61,706 nucleotides of DNA, from positions 1-61,706 of IMG/VR virus record IMGVR_UViG_3300025141_013347; one strand, written 5' to 3'. Source of the stretch: a virus. The number at the start of each line of letters is the position of its first letter. Positions within the stretch are counted from its first letter, which is position 1. The notes under the pieces were generated by a model. The model made no database searches. It was not told the origin of the DNA and worked only from the letters and a program-made list of their open reading frames with translations. The translations under genes and the position numbers were made by a program. Shown here in pieces: positions 8,095-15,952 of this stretch.

Positions 8095-8862
8095 GTGGCC
8101 AGGAAATCTATCCAACTTCGACTTTCACAAACACGTGACCTTATTGCTGCCTATGAGGCAGCTGGTCTTGGAGATGACAAGGCATGCCAGTTTGCCAAAG
8201 ACATGGAATATCGTCTGGCACAAAATAAAGGCCTTACCTCCAAGCGCCGCCAGTGGCTGGATTCTCTTATTGAAGATGGTGTACCTCCGGCCCAAAACGA
8301 AGCCCGCGTTAATAAGATTATCGCAGCTGCTAACCTTCGTGGCATGGAGCAAAAGCATCGATTTCTTATGTCCTTCGCTGTTCAACTACGAAAGGGATGG
8401 GCTCTTAGCGAGAAACAAGAACAATGGCTAGGGGAGATGATGGCTCAAGCGGACAAGATCCAACAAGAAGGATTATGGTCACCTGATGAAGAGCTAGCTG
8501 AAAAGATGAGAATTGCCGTTGACATAGGGTCAAGCAAGAATGGGTGGTATTGGCAGCATCGCCCTGGTACAGCCAAGGCCCACGATAAAGTTTTGCAGTG
8601 GTTGGCCGATCCCGAAAATGTAGTTGTTGAAGAGTGGGCATGCAATAAGCTGTTGTCGGCGCATAAAAAGACATTCTCAGAGCTTGAAAATCCCAGGCAC
8701 CAAGTGGGGGCAATGTGTTATTATGAGGGCAACGTGGGAATTATAACCGGCGCGCCTTATGTCACAAAGCGAGGCAAATTAGTCTACCCTGTTCTGGTAG
8801 CCGGTAATGACGTAGAAGTCGAATCGTCCAATATTACTAAACGAAAGGGAAAAAGAAAGTAG
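8095..8862 (+). CDS. unknown 255-residue protein with KOW-like C-terminus
   Basis: Translation starts at GTG after GGGAGG, downstream of its own phage promoter. The N-terminal two thirds are helical and rich in R, K, Q and E, with two similar segments (KGLTSKRRQWLDSLIEDG and KGWALSEKQEQWLGEMM) that look like an internal repeat of a small helical module. The C-terminus has VGAMCYYEGNVGIITGAPY followed by KRGKLVYPVLV, an SH3/KOW-like barrel related in pattern to the small KOW genes at 53-60 kb. It is probably a nucleic-acid-binding protein. Confidence 0.6.
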   Translation: MARKSIQLRLSQTRDLIAAYEAAGLGDDKACQFAKDMEYRLAQNKGLTSKRRQWLDSLIEDGVPPAQNEARVNKIIAAANLRGMEQKHRFLMSFAVQLRKGWALSEKQEQWLGEMMAQADKIQQEGLWSPDEELAEKMRIAVDIGSSKNGWYWQHRPGTAKAHDKVLQWLADPENVVVEEWACNKLLSAHKKTFSELENPRHQVGAMCYYEGNVGIITGAPYVTKRGKLVYPVLVAGNDVEVESSNITKRKGKRK

Positions 8863-8901
8863 TCACGGATTAACTTTACGGATCACGTCTATTATTATGG
8901 A

Positions 8902-9477
8902 ATGATGGACGGAAACAAGCGCGTGGAGATGGTTCGTGAACTTTTTCGTATGACCTATATCTGTCAGTACACTGATAAAGAGATATTTTGCTTAGGCCTA
9001 CGAACACGGGATGATGTCTCTCTTTTTATACGCGAATACTTTTTCGACAATGCATCAGAGCTTGGTACAAGAAGAGGGGTTTTCACCAAGAGGGTTAACC
9101 TTGTTTGGTCAAGAGTTGAACAACCCTTTAAAAGGGTCGAGAATGAGGGGGGTGTAGGTGTATACTTAGTTGAGCGTCGCTTTATTCGTCGCCCTATAAC
9201 GTATATTTTTGCACGTTCTTATGATGAGGCAGATCATCTCATGAAGCTGTTTTTTTCTTGCCTCTTTCCAGACCATGTCTGGATCCGCACACGCTTTATC
9301 TGTTTTGGTCAACCACATGATGTCTTGCAGTATAACGCAAAGGTATTATTAGGGCTGGAAGAAGAAATTAACGCAGTCGCCAAAAGAGCTGATAACCTAG
9401 AAAAAGAACTACAGCTTAAGAAGACCCTAAGAGAGGTGATAGTTAATACCCAAGATCATATTCTAGAAAACAATTAG
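8902..9477 (+). CDS. unknown protein, paralogue of the gene at 51.3 kb
   Basis: 191 residues. The central section aligns with the product of 51273-51950: both keep R..T.R.N..W.R, then G.Y...R, then P..Y.FA.S.DEA...M, then F...G....L..YN. A C-terminal coiled coil (about residues 150-190, VAKRADNLEKELQLKK) occurs in both. No known family. ATG 8902 and 8905 are both possible starts. The duplication implies a useful, phage-specific role. Confidence 0.65.
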   Translation: MMDGNKRVEMVRELFRMTYICQYTDKEIFCLGLRTRDDVSLFIREYFFDNASELGTRRGVFTKRVNLVWSRVEQPFKRVENEGGVGVYLVERRFIRRPITYIFARSYDEADHLMKLFFSCLFPDHVWIRTRFICFGQPHDVLQYNAKVLLGLEEEINAVAKRADNLEKELQLKKTLREVIVNTQDHILENN

Positions 9478-9558
9478 CCGTCGGTGGGTTCTTAATTTAA
9501 CTTTTCTGATATTACGCTATACTTAATGTTCTCAATGCTAAAAAGGTGACATAACAAA

Positions 9559-9954
9559 ATGAGTAAATTTGTGAAGGATAATTTCGCGTGGTTCTTGGTC
9601 ATGGCCGTCTTTGTATTCGTCGGTATTTTAATTCAGTGTGTAGCGAGTGGGTATGAGCCCGAGCCGGCAAGTGGTGAGATATACGATGCCCCCTCTTCCC
9701 CTACAAAAAAGTCACTGTACAAAGAAATTGATGAACACCCTGAGAATGAGTTGATCAGGGAGATTCCCCAGGTGGATGATATCCCGCTTTTGGAGAGTGA
9801 TATTCAACCTACTGATGGACCAGTCTCGCTTTATAATATGGATCCAATGACACTTGGCGGGACGCCCACCCCTCGATTTATGCGAGCGGCTATTCTTCGC
9901 CATTCACCTCGTTGTGATGCACCAACGGTTCGCATGCAGACCAGCAATTTTTAA
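9559..9954 (+). CDS. membrane-anchored protein with acidic periplasmic tail, 131 aa
   Basis: One transmembrane helix (residues 10-30, WFLVMAVFVFVGILIQC) ends in a cysteine. A long Pro/Glu/Asp-rich extension follows (EPEPASGEIYD and so on). It resembles phage inner-membrane proteins with flexible periplasmic tails. The cysteine is not in a standard lipobox. Function unknown. Confidence 0.55.
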   Translation: MSKFVKDNFAWFLVMAVFVFVGILIQCVASGYEPEPASGEIYDAPSSPTKKSLYKEIDEHPENELIREIPQVDDIPLLESDIQPTDGPVSLYNMDPMTLGGTPTPRFMRAAILRHSPRCDAPTVRMQTSNF

Positions 9955-9985
9955 ACTTATAGCTCCACGCCAGTATATTTGGAAT

Positions 9986-10267
9986 ATGAAAGACCTGGTG
10001 GAAAAGTTTTTAGCAAGAGTGCCTGTTGGATCGGTAGTAAAAATTTCCCAAGAATGCAAGAGGCAGGTTGGCGATGCTGTGGATTCCGCCCGCGTAAAGT
10101 TCTTAAAAGCAAAACTTGACGAGTCCAGCCAGGAAATTATTTTTCTAAAAGACGAGAATAAAAGGCTTAAAAGGGCTCTATCTAATATCACTTCGTATGT
10201 GTACAAAGAGAGTGCACATGTACAGAAGTATGTCAAAAATTTAAAAAAGGAAAAGGTAAGTGAGTAA
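9986..10267 (+). CDS. coiled-coil protein, 93 aa
   Basis: The start is set at ATG 9986; the frame is open further upstream, but that part overlaps the preceding gene. Residues 25-75 form a heptad-rich helix (LKAKLDESSQEIIFLKDENK). It overlaps the GAPDH start by 8 bases, so the two are probably co-translated. Confidence 0.55.
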   Translation: MKDLVEKFLARVPVGSVVKISQECKRQVGDAVDSARVKFLKAKLDESSQEIIFLKDENKRLKRALSNITSYVYKESAHVQKYVKNLKKEKVSE

Positions 10268-11348
10268 AGTTGTTTTAGTTGTTGGGACCGGTACGATCGG
10301 GGAGCCCCTCATTGCGATGCTAGCACGTGCTAGGACAGAACTAGGGATTGATAAGTTACTATTTTATAAGCGTACCCCTCTTCTAGACGAAAAGGCGAAG
10401 GTCGAGAGTCTGTGTTCAATGGGTGCAATGCTTGTAGTTACAAATGAATCAATGAAATCCAGGTTTGAAGACTTGGGTCACCAGGTTTATGATACATTCG
10501 AAAATGCTCTGATCAATTCAGATGTTGTTATTGACTGTACACCTGCCGGGAATGAAATGAAAGAGAAGTACTATATCCCGATTCAGGATACACATCCCAA
10601 AGATCGATTATTTATTGCACAAGGGAGTGAGAAGGGATTCGGAGTACCTTATGCGTATGGTATTAATGATGAAGTTTTAGATAGTGAGTCTCCTTCTTTT
10701 ATACAGGTTGTAAGTTGTAATACACACAACATCGCTTGCCTCTTGAAGTCATTTTCTGATAATTTTTCTAATATTGTAATGGGAGATTTTGTATGTATTC
10801 GTCGGGCAAATGACGTTAGTCAACGAGGGAGTTTCATTGCATCTCCGGAGGTAGGAGAACACTCCGACGAATTATGGGGAACACACCATGCAAGAGATGC
10901 TGCTGATCTCATAGCAACTGTGGCTGAGCCGCCGAACCTTTATTCTTCTGCTATGAAAGTTAATTCTCAATATATGCATGTAATTCGATTTAGTATCGTT
11001 GTCGAAGGTGCGCTTACGCAGGACGATATTTTAAAAAGGTTAGGTGAGAATAAAATGATTTCTCTGACGCAGAAGACACAGTCCGGAAGGGTCTTTAGCT
11101 TTGGGCGCGATCACGGCCAGTATGGAAGGATATACAATCACACCGTCATACCCACCGTAACACTACAGACACAGGGGGGCGAGTCTAGCGAGGGCCATAA
11201 TGGAACTCGAATTACAGGCTTTTGCTTTACGCCTCAAGACGGAAATTCTTTAATTAGCTCAACGGCAGCTATGCTACATGGTATACATGGTGATAAGAGA
11301 AACACTTTTGATTCATTCTTTGATAAGATGCTATATGACGAACTCTAG
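10260..11348 (+). CDS. type II (archaeal-like) glyceraldehyde-3-phosphate dehydrogenase
   Basis: 362 residues from GTG. The N-terminal Rossmann fold begins VVLVVGTGTIGEP. DVVIDCTPAGN matches the archaeal-type VVDATP motif, and VSCNTHNI at 151-158 contains the nucleophilic cysteine (C153) in the invariant SCNT context. RRANDVSQRG matches the RRATDP segment and MKVNSQYMHVI the helix before the C-terminal domain. The family oxidises glyceraldehyde-3-phosphate with NAD(P). Spacing of motifs fits an active enzyme, although C153 is followed by HNI rather than TGL. Together with pckA it suggests viral control of central carbon flow. Confidence 0.75.
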   Translation: MSKVVLVVGTGTIGEPLIAMLARARTELGIDKLLFYKRTPLLDEKAKVESLCSMGAMLVVTNESMKSRFEDLGHQVYDTFENALINSDVVIDCTPAGNEMKEKYYIPIQDTHPKDRLFIAQGSEKGFGVPYAYGINDEVLDSESPSFIQVVSCNTHNIACLLKSFSDNFSNIVMGDFVCIRRANDVSQRGSFIASPEVGEHSDELWGTHHARDAADLIATVAEPPNLYSSAMKVNSQYMHVIRFSIVVEGALTQDDILKRLGENKMISLTQKTQSGRVFSFGRDHGQYGRIYNHTVIPTVTLQTQGGESSEGHNGTRITGFCFTPQDGNSLISSTAAMLHGIHGDKRNTFDSFFDKMLYDEL

Positions 11349-11385
11349 AGTCTAGACAATAATGTCATATTATTTTTATATTTTT

Positions 11386-11414
11386 TTGAACATCAATAGT
11401 GATTAGAATAAAAT
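11386..11414 (+). promoter_or_regulatory. sigma70-like promoter
   Basis: TTGAAC (11386-11391), 17 bases, TAAAAT (11409-11414). It heads the string of small stress-type genes (11479-13411) after an AT-rich gap of 130 bases. Confidence 0.4.
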
Positions 11415-11478
11415 TAACAATATTCGATTAATGATAGTCGGATATAAAAAATAATTTTATTCAATCAAAGGAAAAATA

Positions 11479-11706
11479 ATGAATTATACCAAGTCTAAGT
11501 CTACATCACGTTTTCAATACACAGTCAATCGCAACAACACCGCCAAAGCCGCGGGTTCTAATGTTGTAACTATTCAGACTAAGCCGTCGACTGATGGCCA
11601 GTATAGCGTAGGACAATCCAGTCTGACACTTACAGTGCGTGAAGCCAAGGCTTTGAATCGTTTTCTTAACGACACTCTAGCGGACGATGTTTTCCCAGTA
11701 AAGTAA
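11479..11706 (+). CDS. unknown protein, 75 aa
   Basis: CAAAGGAAAAATA precedes ATG. Basic N-terminus, then a beta-rich section with VVTIQTKPSTDGQYSV and LTLTVREAKALNRFLND. The shape suggests a small beta-hairpin plus C-terminal helix. It is followed directly by a terminator hairpin. Confidence 0.6.
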   Translation: MNYTKSKSTSRFQYTVNRNNTAKAAGSNVVTIQTKPSTDGQYSVGQSSLTLTVREAKALNRFLNDTLADDVFPVK

Positions 11707-11715
11707 TGTAACATG

Positions 11716-11748
11716 CCGCAGGAAGGCCTGGGCTTACAGAGGTCTTTT
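11716..11748 (+). terminator. repeated intercistronic terminator, copy 1
   Basis: CCGCAGGAAGGCCTGGG and the matching AGGTCTTTT form a 6-pair stem with a short U-run. It is a diverged copy of the element at 12541 and 13149. Confidence 0.6.
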
Positions 11749-11772
11749 AATTCATAAAGAAGGTTTAATTTA

Positions 11773-12207
11773 ATGAGCAAAAATAAAGTACAAAATGATA
11801 ATACCGTGACACTGCACTATCGCGGTACTTTTGATGACGGCACAGAGTTTGACAGCTCCTATGACCGTGAGCCTCTAGAGGCGAAGATAGGTGCAGGACA
11901 ACTTATTCCCGGCTTTGAGAGTGCAGTAGTCGGAATGGACGTTGGGGAGAAAAAGACAGTTTGTGTCTCGCCGGAAGAGGGATATGGACCTTCACTAGCT
12001 GAAGCCATCCAGGTAGTCCCTAAGACACAATTTCCTGACACATTTAATTTTGCTGTCGGCGCAATGGTGTCGGGCCAAAATGAGGATGGCCATCCACTGG
12101 TTGCCAGAATAGTTGAAGAAGATGTACAAACTGTGACCCTAGACTTCAACCACCCCATGGCTGGAAAAAATCTAAATTTTGATATTGAACTACTTACTGT
12201 TCAATAA
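11773..12207 (+). CDS. FKBP-type peptidyl-prolyl isomerase, SlyD/FkpB-like
   Basis: 144 residues. The FKBP half shows VTLHYRGTFDDGTEFDSS, IGAGQLIPGFESAVVGM and the C-terminal FDIELLTV strand. The insert-in-flap chaperone domain (about residues 75-125) replaces the flap loop, as in SlyD and FkpB. Unlike E. coli SlyD there is no His-rich nickel tail. It would assist proline-limited folding in the cytoplasm. It belongs to the run of folding/stress genes with DnaJ, cold-shock protein and Hsp20. Confidence 0.88.
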   Translation: MSKNKVQNDNTVTLHYRGTFDDGTEFDSSYDREPLEAKIGAGQLIPGFESAVVGMDVGEKKTVCVSPEEGYGPSLAEAIQVVPKTQFPDTFNFAVGAMVSGQNEDGHPLVARIVEEDVQTVTLDFNHPMAGKNLNFDIELLTVQ

Positions 12208-12215
12208 CTAAAAAA

Positions 12216-12256
12216 CCGCAGGGAGGCACGGGGTTCATGTTGAAGATAGGTGTCTC
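12216..12256 (+). terminator. repeated intercistronic hairpin, copy 2
   Basis: CCGCAGGGAGGCACGGGGTT starts this copy; GAGGCAC pairs with GTGTCTC across a larger loop. There is no U-run, so it may be an attenuator or RNA-stability hairpin rather than a full terminator. Confidence 0.45.
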
Positions 12257-12289
12257 AACCCATAACACACACACACAGAGGAGAAAAAA

Positions 12290-12493
12290 ATGGGTGATAA
12301 AAATAAAAGCGGATATGAACTACGTAGTGATTTGCTAGGAATGGCAATTGGAATTGTTGACCAAAGGGTTAATCGTTTGTTCGAGAATGAGCATATGAAG
12401 CCTGAAGGCCAGCGAAATGCAGTCCAGCCTTTCACAACTGAGGATGTAATCGCGGAGGCTGAAAAGCTTTATAATTTTGTTCAGAAAAAATAA
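12290..12493 (+). CDS. unknown helical protein, 67 aa
   Basis: A strong AGAGGAG site precedes ATG. SGYELRSDLLGMAIGIVDQR, KPEGQRNAVQPFTTEDV and EAEKLYNFV suggest a two- or three-helix soluble protein. Function unknown. Confidence 0.6.
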   Translation: MGDKNKSGYELRSDLLGMAIGIVDQRVNRLFENEHMKPEGQRNAVQPFTTEDVIAEAEKLYNFVQKK

Positions 12494-12540
12494 TTAATTC
12501 TTTGTTATACAAGGAAGAGTAGCAGGATATTATCATATCT

Positions 12541-12577
12541 CCGCAGGGAGGCCCGGGGTTACAGGGGCCTCATTTTT
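12541..12577 (+). terminator. repeated intercistronic terminator, copy 3
   Basis: GAGGCCC pairs perfectly with GGGCCTC and is followed by ATTTTTTT, a textbook intrinsic terminator. It is identical over more than 30 bases to copy 4 at 13149. Confidence 0.8.
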
Positions 12578-12595
12578 TTATAAAAAGAGGAAAAA

Positions 12596-12850
12596 ATGAG
12601 AAGTTTATTTGCTGTCATAATGACAGTTTTTTTTATGTTTGTTGTACCCGGGTGTGGTGATGATGCTGAAACTGTTCCAGCGTCAAATACTGCTGATGTC
12701 ACTGAGCCGAGTGATACCCAGGATAATGATACATTATCACCTGAGGTAACTGACGATGCGTCACCCGCTGGTGATGATTCGGCCAGCACTGATGAAGACG
12801 CATCCAACACTGATGAAGACGCATCCAACACTGATGAAGGAGGAGAATAA
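12596..12850 (+). CDS. small acidic lipoprotein, 84 aa
   Basis: An N-terminal signal (RSLFAVIMTVFFMFVV) ends in PGC, a lipobox-like cleavage site with C20. The mature part is highly acidic, with a repeated ASNTDED unit (two or three copies) encoded by a DNA repeat. It is likely a surface-exposed, disordered lipoprotein. The next gene follows without a gap. Confidence 0.65.
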   Translation: MRSLFAVIMTVFFMFVVPGCGDDAETVPASNTADVTEPSDTQDNDTLSPEVTDDASPAGDDSASTDEDASNTDEDASNTDEGGE

Positions 12851-13141
12851 ATGAAGTATTTTACTAATAAGCGATTTTTGTTGTCTTTAGCCGTTGCCGG
12901 CGTAATCGGCGCCGGATACTTTGGGTTTAACTATTTTAGTAACACCACTGTGACAACACAGGCTGTTGTAGATGGTACAAAGTCCACCGAAGTTGATGAG
13001 ACGACTGTACCGGCTATAACTACAGAGAAGCCCATCACGACCCAACCGGCGGTCGTTAATGAAGTTCCGGTAGTTACTACCCCTCAAGTTAATGTTGAAG
13101 AAGACAAGATTGACACAGAGAAGAACGCCCCAACCAAATAA
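12851..13141 (+). CDS. membrane-anchored Thr/Val-rich protein, 96 aa
   Basis: A single N-terminal transmembrane helix (FLLSLAVAGVIGAGYFGFNYF) is followed by a low-complexity Thr/Val/Glu/Pro tail without folded-domain features. The ATG directly abuts the preceding stop, so it is coupled to the lipoprotein. Possibly a membrane or superinfection-related protein; this is inferred. Confidence 0.6.
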   Translation: MKYFTNKRFLLSLAVAGVIGAGYFGFNYFSNTTVTTQAVVDGTKSTEVDETTVPAITTEKPITTQPAVVNEVPVVTTPQVNVEEDKIDTEKNAPTK

Positions 13142-13148
13142 TGGTTGT

Positions 13149-13185
13149 CCGCAGGGAGGCCCGGGGTTACAGGGGCCTCATTTTT
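13149..13185 (+). terminator. repeated intercistronic terminator, copy 4
   Basis: Same GAGGCCC/GGGCCTC stem and U-run as copy 3. It separates the membrane protein from the cold-shock gene. Confidence 0.8.
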
Positions 13186-13210
13186 AACTTTAAATGAGAA
13201 TATAAGACGT

Positions 13211-13411
13211 ATGAATACAGGTAAGATTAAGTTTTTTAATAATAGTAAGGGTTTTGGCTTCATTGTCCAAGATCATGGGGAAGATATCTTCTTCCACGTT
13301 TCACAACTTCATGGCGAAACCACAACTGAGGGTAAGAGGGTTGAGTACGAAGTTGGTGAAGGTCGAAAGGGCCCGTGTGCTATGAATATTAGAGAAGTGA
13401 ATAGCTACTAA
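13211..13411 (+). CDS. cold-shock domain protein
   Basis: 66 residues, beginning MNTGKIKFFNNSKGFGFI. RNP1 (KGFGFI) and RNP2 (DIFFHV) are intact, and the length matches CspA. The upstream in-frame start is rejected because it would run through the terminator hairpin at 13149. Such proteins bind single-stranded RNA/DNA and act as RNA chaperones. A terminator follows. Confidence 0.93.
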   Translation: MNTGKIKFFNNSKGFGFIVQDHGEDIFFHVSQLHGETTTEGKRVEYEVGEGRKGPCAMNIREVNSY

Positions 13412-13424
13412 GCAGTAGATCCCC

Positions 13425-13455
13425 GGGCATAAAATTCCATGTGCCCTATTTTTTT
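13425..13455 (+). terminator. intrinsic terminator after the cold-shock gene
   Basis: GGGCA...TGCCC (5 pairs, 12-base loop) followed by TATTTTTTT. Confidence 0.55.
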
Positions 13456-13464
13456 AAGTATTTT

Positions 13465-13495
13465 CGTGCATAGCGATAGGGTTCCAGTGTATAAT
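13465..13495 (+). promoter_or_regulatory. phage promoter, variant of the GTGCAA class
   Basis: TTCGTGCAT and TATAAT (13490-13495), separated by 18 instead of 17 bases. It lies 26 bases upstream of the tilS-like gene. Confidence 0.5.
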
Positions 13496-13520
13496 GGTAA
13501 TATACTTTAGAGGGGACTAA

Positions 13521-14117
13521 ATGCTTCGGCTGATCCAACGGGTGCCACAGAAGGTTATGATTGCATGTTCAGGTGGCCCTGACTCTATGGCTGCGTTAGA
13601 TTTTCTAAGCAGAGGTAGGAGGGACGTTGGAGTTGCACACTTTAATCACGGTACCGACCACTCTTCGAATGCAGAGTCGTTCATTCGGGATTATTGCAAC
13701 ACACATGATATTCCGCTAGTGGTTGAAAAAATTACCAAGCCCAAGCCTTCATCTGAAAGCTGGGAGGAGTATTGGCGAAATTCCAGGCTAAATTTTTTTA
13801 GATCGCTCAATACCACCATTGTGACTGCTCATCATCTAGATGATGTATGTGAGTGGTGGGTTTTTTCTTCACTCCATGGAAATCCCCGGCTGACACCTTC
13901 ACGTAATGGAAATATAATTCGCCCTTTTTTATTGACACCAAAATCAGAGTTAGTGAAATGGTGCATAAACAAATCAGTTCCTTTTATCGTAGATCCTTCA
14001 AATTCTGACATTAAGTACCGTCGTAACTTTATTCGTAACCGTATGATGGAAGATGTCTTCGTTATCAACCCAGGATTACATAAAACTATTTCAAAAAAAA
14101 TTAAGGCTCGCTTATAA
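13521..14117 (+). CDS. tilS: TilS-like tRNA(Ile)-lysidine synthase (catalytic domain only)
   Basis: The N-type ATP-pyrophosphatase loop SGGPDS is at residues 17-22; AHFNHG, TAHHLDDV and a RNFIRN segment near the C-terminus match TilS. At 198 residues it has only the catalytic half and lacks the C-terminal tRNA-binding domains of the E. coli enzyme (about 430 residues). TilS adds lysine to C34 of tRNA-Ile with anticodon CAU so that it reads AUA. The very next gene is a CAU tRNA with the expected acceptor-stem pairs, which supports this function over a generic PP-loop ATPase. Confidence 0.8.
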   Translation: MLRLIQRVPQKVMIACSGGPDSMAALDFLSRGRRDVGVAHFNHGTDHSSNAESFIRDYCNTHDIPLVVEKITKPKPSSESWEEYWRNSRLNFFRSLNTTIVTAHHLDDVCEWWVFSSLHGNPRLTPSRNGNIIRPFLLTPKSELVKWCINKSVPFIVDPSNSDIKYRRNFIRNRMMEDVFVINPGLHKTISKKIKARL

Positions 14118-14148
14118 AAATACTGGCGAGTGTTTACTATTGTCTTAC

Positions 14149-14226
14149 GGGCCTCTAGCTCAATCAGGTTAGAGCATCCGGCTCATAACCGGCAGGTTCG
14201 GGGTTCAAATCCCCGGAGGCCCACCA
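14149..14226 (+). tRNA. tRNA with CAU anticodon, probably tRNA-Ile2 (lysidine type)
   Basis: GGGCCTC/GAGGCCC acceptor, loop CTCATAA with anticodon CAT, a GGTTCAAATCC-type T-arm and encoded CCA. Pairs C4-G69 and C5-G68, known TilS recognition features of tRNA-Ile2, are present; elongator tRNA-Met normally differs there. The upstream tilS-like gene also favours Ile2. Elongator Met is the alternative. The first anticodon-stem pair is a T-C mismatch. Confidence 0.85.
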
Positions 14227-14249
14227 AATATTAAAACAAAGTGATTACA

Positions 14250-15284
14250 ATGAAAATTAAATCTTCCGTATGTTTTGACGATGTACTTTTGGTACCAAAA
14301 TATTCTAATATTCGCTCACGTAAAGACATCAGTCTAGGCTTATGCTTAAAGAACGTAGAGGGCACCTTTTCACTCCCTATTGTGTCGGCACCGATGGATA
14401 CCGTAACAGGCCCGGAAATGACATCAGCCATGTCAACAGCAGGTGGTCTAGGTATTCTTCATCGCTATAATACAATAGAAGAACAGGTAGATCTTGTGTT
14501 GGAAGCAACTGCGTTGCAACCCGATCTCCGCTTCGGCGCGGCCGTAGGTGTGACCGGTGATTTCAAAGAGCGTTCTGTTGCACTCTACACGGCTGGCTGT
14601 CGAATTTTTTGTCTTGATGTTGCACATGGACATCATTTTCTTATGAAAGATGCACTTAAGTTTTTAAGGGGTGCATTTGGAAAGGAAGTACATTTAATGG
14701 CAGGAAATATTGCTACCCTACGGGCATTCAATGATCTAGCCGACTGGGGCGCTGATAGTATTCGAGTAGGAGTAGGTGGCGGTTCAATTTGCTCCACCCG
14801 GATCCAGACTGGACATGGTGTTCCCACACTGCAAAGTGTGATTGACTGTGCCATATCAGATCGGGACGTTGTGCTTATCGCTGACGGGGGTATTAAAAAT
14901 TCTGGCGACATGGTAAAGGCACTTGCTGCTGGAGCGGATGCTGTGATGTGTGGATCGCTACTGGCTGGAACAGAAGAGACTCCAGGTCTTGTTTTGAGAT
15001 CAAGTGGCGGTGAACCACCGAGGAAGGTATACAGGGGCATGGCTAGCCGGGAAGCACAAAAGGCCTGGCGAGGCAAGGTAGGATCAGTTGAGGGTGTCGC
15101 GACAACAGTGCCACTCAGGGGGCCGGTTGGTAATGTTTTACACGATCTGGAATGGGGAATTCGAAGCGGCCTTTCTTACACCGGTGCAAGGACAATATCA
15201 GAGCTTCAGTCAACTGCTACTTTTGTAAAGCAGACATCTTCTGGAGCCATGGAGAGTTCAACACATATAATGAATAAAGTATAA
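14250..15284 (+). CDS. IMP dehydrogenase/GMP reductase family enzyme
   Basis: A TIM-barrel enzyme of about 344 residues. FDDVLLVP at the start, SAPMDTVTG, and the catalytic-cysteine loop GGGSICSTR with C181 are clear. ADGGIKNSGD and the YRGMAS flap motif are also present. There are no CBS domains, so it is a compact form. CSTRIQTGHGVP leans to GMP reductase, while YRGM leans to IMP dehydrogenase, so the reaction direction is open. Either activity would adjust purine nucleotide pools during phage replication. ATG 14250 is preferred over GTG 14241. A strong terminator follows. Confidence 0.85.
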   Translation: MKIKSSVCFDDVLLVPKYSNIRSRKDISLGLCLKNVEGTFSLPIVSAPMDTVTGPEMTSAMSTAGGLGILHRYNTIEEQVDLVLEATALQPDLRFGAAVGVTGDFKERSVALYTAGCRIFCLDVAHGHHFLMKDALKFLRGAFGKEVHLMAGNIATLRAFNDLADWGADSIRVGVGGGSICSTRIQTGHGVPTLQSVIDCAISDRDVVLIADGGIKNSGDMVKALAAGADAVMCGSLLAGTEETPGLVLRSSGGEPPRKVYRGMASREAQKAWRGKVGSVEGVATTVPLRGPVGNVLHDLEWGIRSGLSYTGARTISELQSTATFVKQTSSGAMESSTHIMNKV

Positions 15285-15305
15285 GATTATTTAAGCTCCA
15301 TTCTT

Positions 15306-15330
15306 AAGCCACTCTACGAGTGGCTTTTTT
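15306..15330 (+). terminator. intrinsic terminator after IMPDH/GMPR
   Basis: AGCCACTC, a 3-base loop and GAGTGGCT, a perfect 8-pair stem, followed by six T. Confidence 0.9.
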
Positions 15331-15374
15331 ATTGTCTATTATGTGACCCACCAAAGATTTTAGTTAATCCTTAT

Positions 15375-15737
15375 ATGATCACGCGTATACTTAATACTAT
15401 GGAGCTATATTCCCTGCTAATAGTTATTGTGTTTATTTTAGCTGCCTTCGCATGTGGCACTTCAGTGGGTGCCTTACTTGAACATCGCCGGAACGTAGCT
15501 GAGAATAGGTGGCGTGACAAAATGGAAGACAACATTTATTCTATAGAGGAGTACATCGATCATCATATAGGTGAGTGTGAGGACAAAATTGTGAGACTCC
15601 ATGCGGAATTAAGCTATACACAGAAATATTTATCACAGGGGTTAATGGATGATGATGTTACTATAACCCACCCGAGTGTAAGAAATACAGACGTAATGCC
15701 ATCAGTAGACGAGGAAGTGATATTTAATGAAGGCTGA
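15375..15737 (+). CDS. single-pass membrane protein with coiled-coil tail
   Basis: One transmembrane helix (LYSLLIVIVFILAAFACGTSVG), then a cytoplasmic-type charged helical region (residues 35-90) and an acidic end. ATG 15399 is an equally possible start because neither has a clear ribosome site. Its end overlaps the next gene by 11 bases. Confidence 0.5.
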   Translation: MITRILNTMELYSLLIVIVFILAAFACGTSVGALLEHRRNVAENRWRDKMEDNIYSIEEYIDHHIGECEDKIVRLHAELSYTQKYLSQGLMDDDVTITHPSVRNTDVMPSVDEEVIFNEG

Positions 15738-15951
15738 AGCACAAGAAAAGATAGATAGTCTAGAGAAAAAAGTAGAGCAGCTCCAAGAAGAGAATGACTT
15801 GTTATGGGATATGTGTAATGAGTTAAGAAGTTCGGACATCGGAAACTTTCCTCATATTCTTCAGCAAATGATTACAAAGACCCAGGAAGATGCGTACTAT
15901 AGAGCATGGATTCGAAAACACGTGGCCGACAACACCGGCGAGGCGGATTAA
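15727..15951 (+). CDS. coiled-coil protein, 74 aa
   Basis: Residues 1-32 form a coiled coil (EKIDSLEKKVEQLQEEND). The rest is helical and acidic. Overlaps the membrane-protein gene by 11 bases; the tag operon begins 1 base after its stop. Confidence 0.6.
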   Translation: MKAEAQEKIDSLEKKVEQLQEENDLLWDMCNELRSSDIGNFPHILQQMITKTQEDAYYRAWIRKHVADNTGEAD

Positions 15952-15952
15952 A

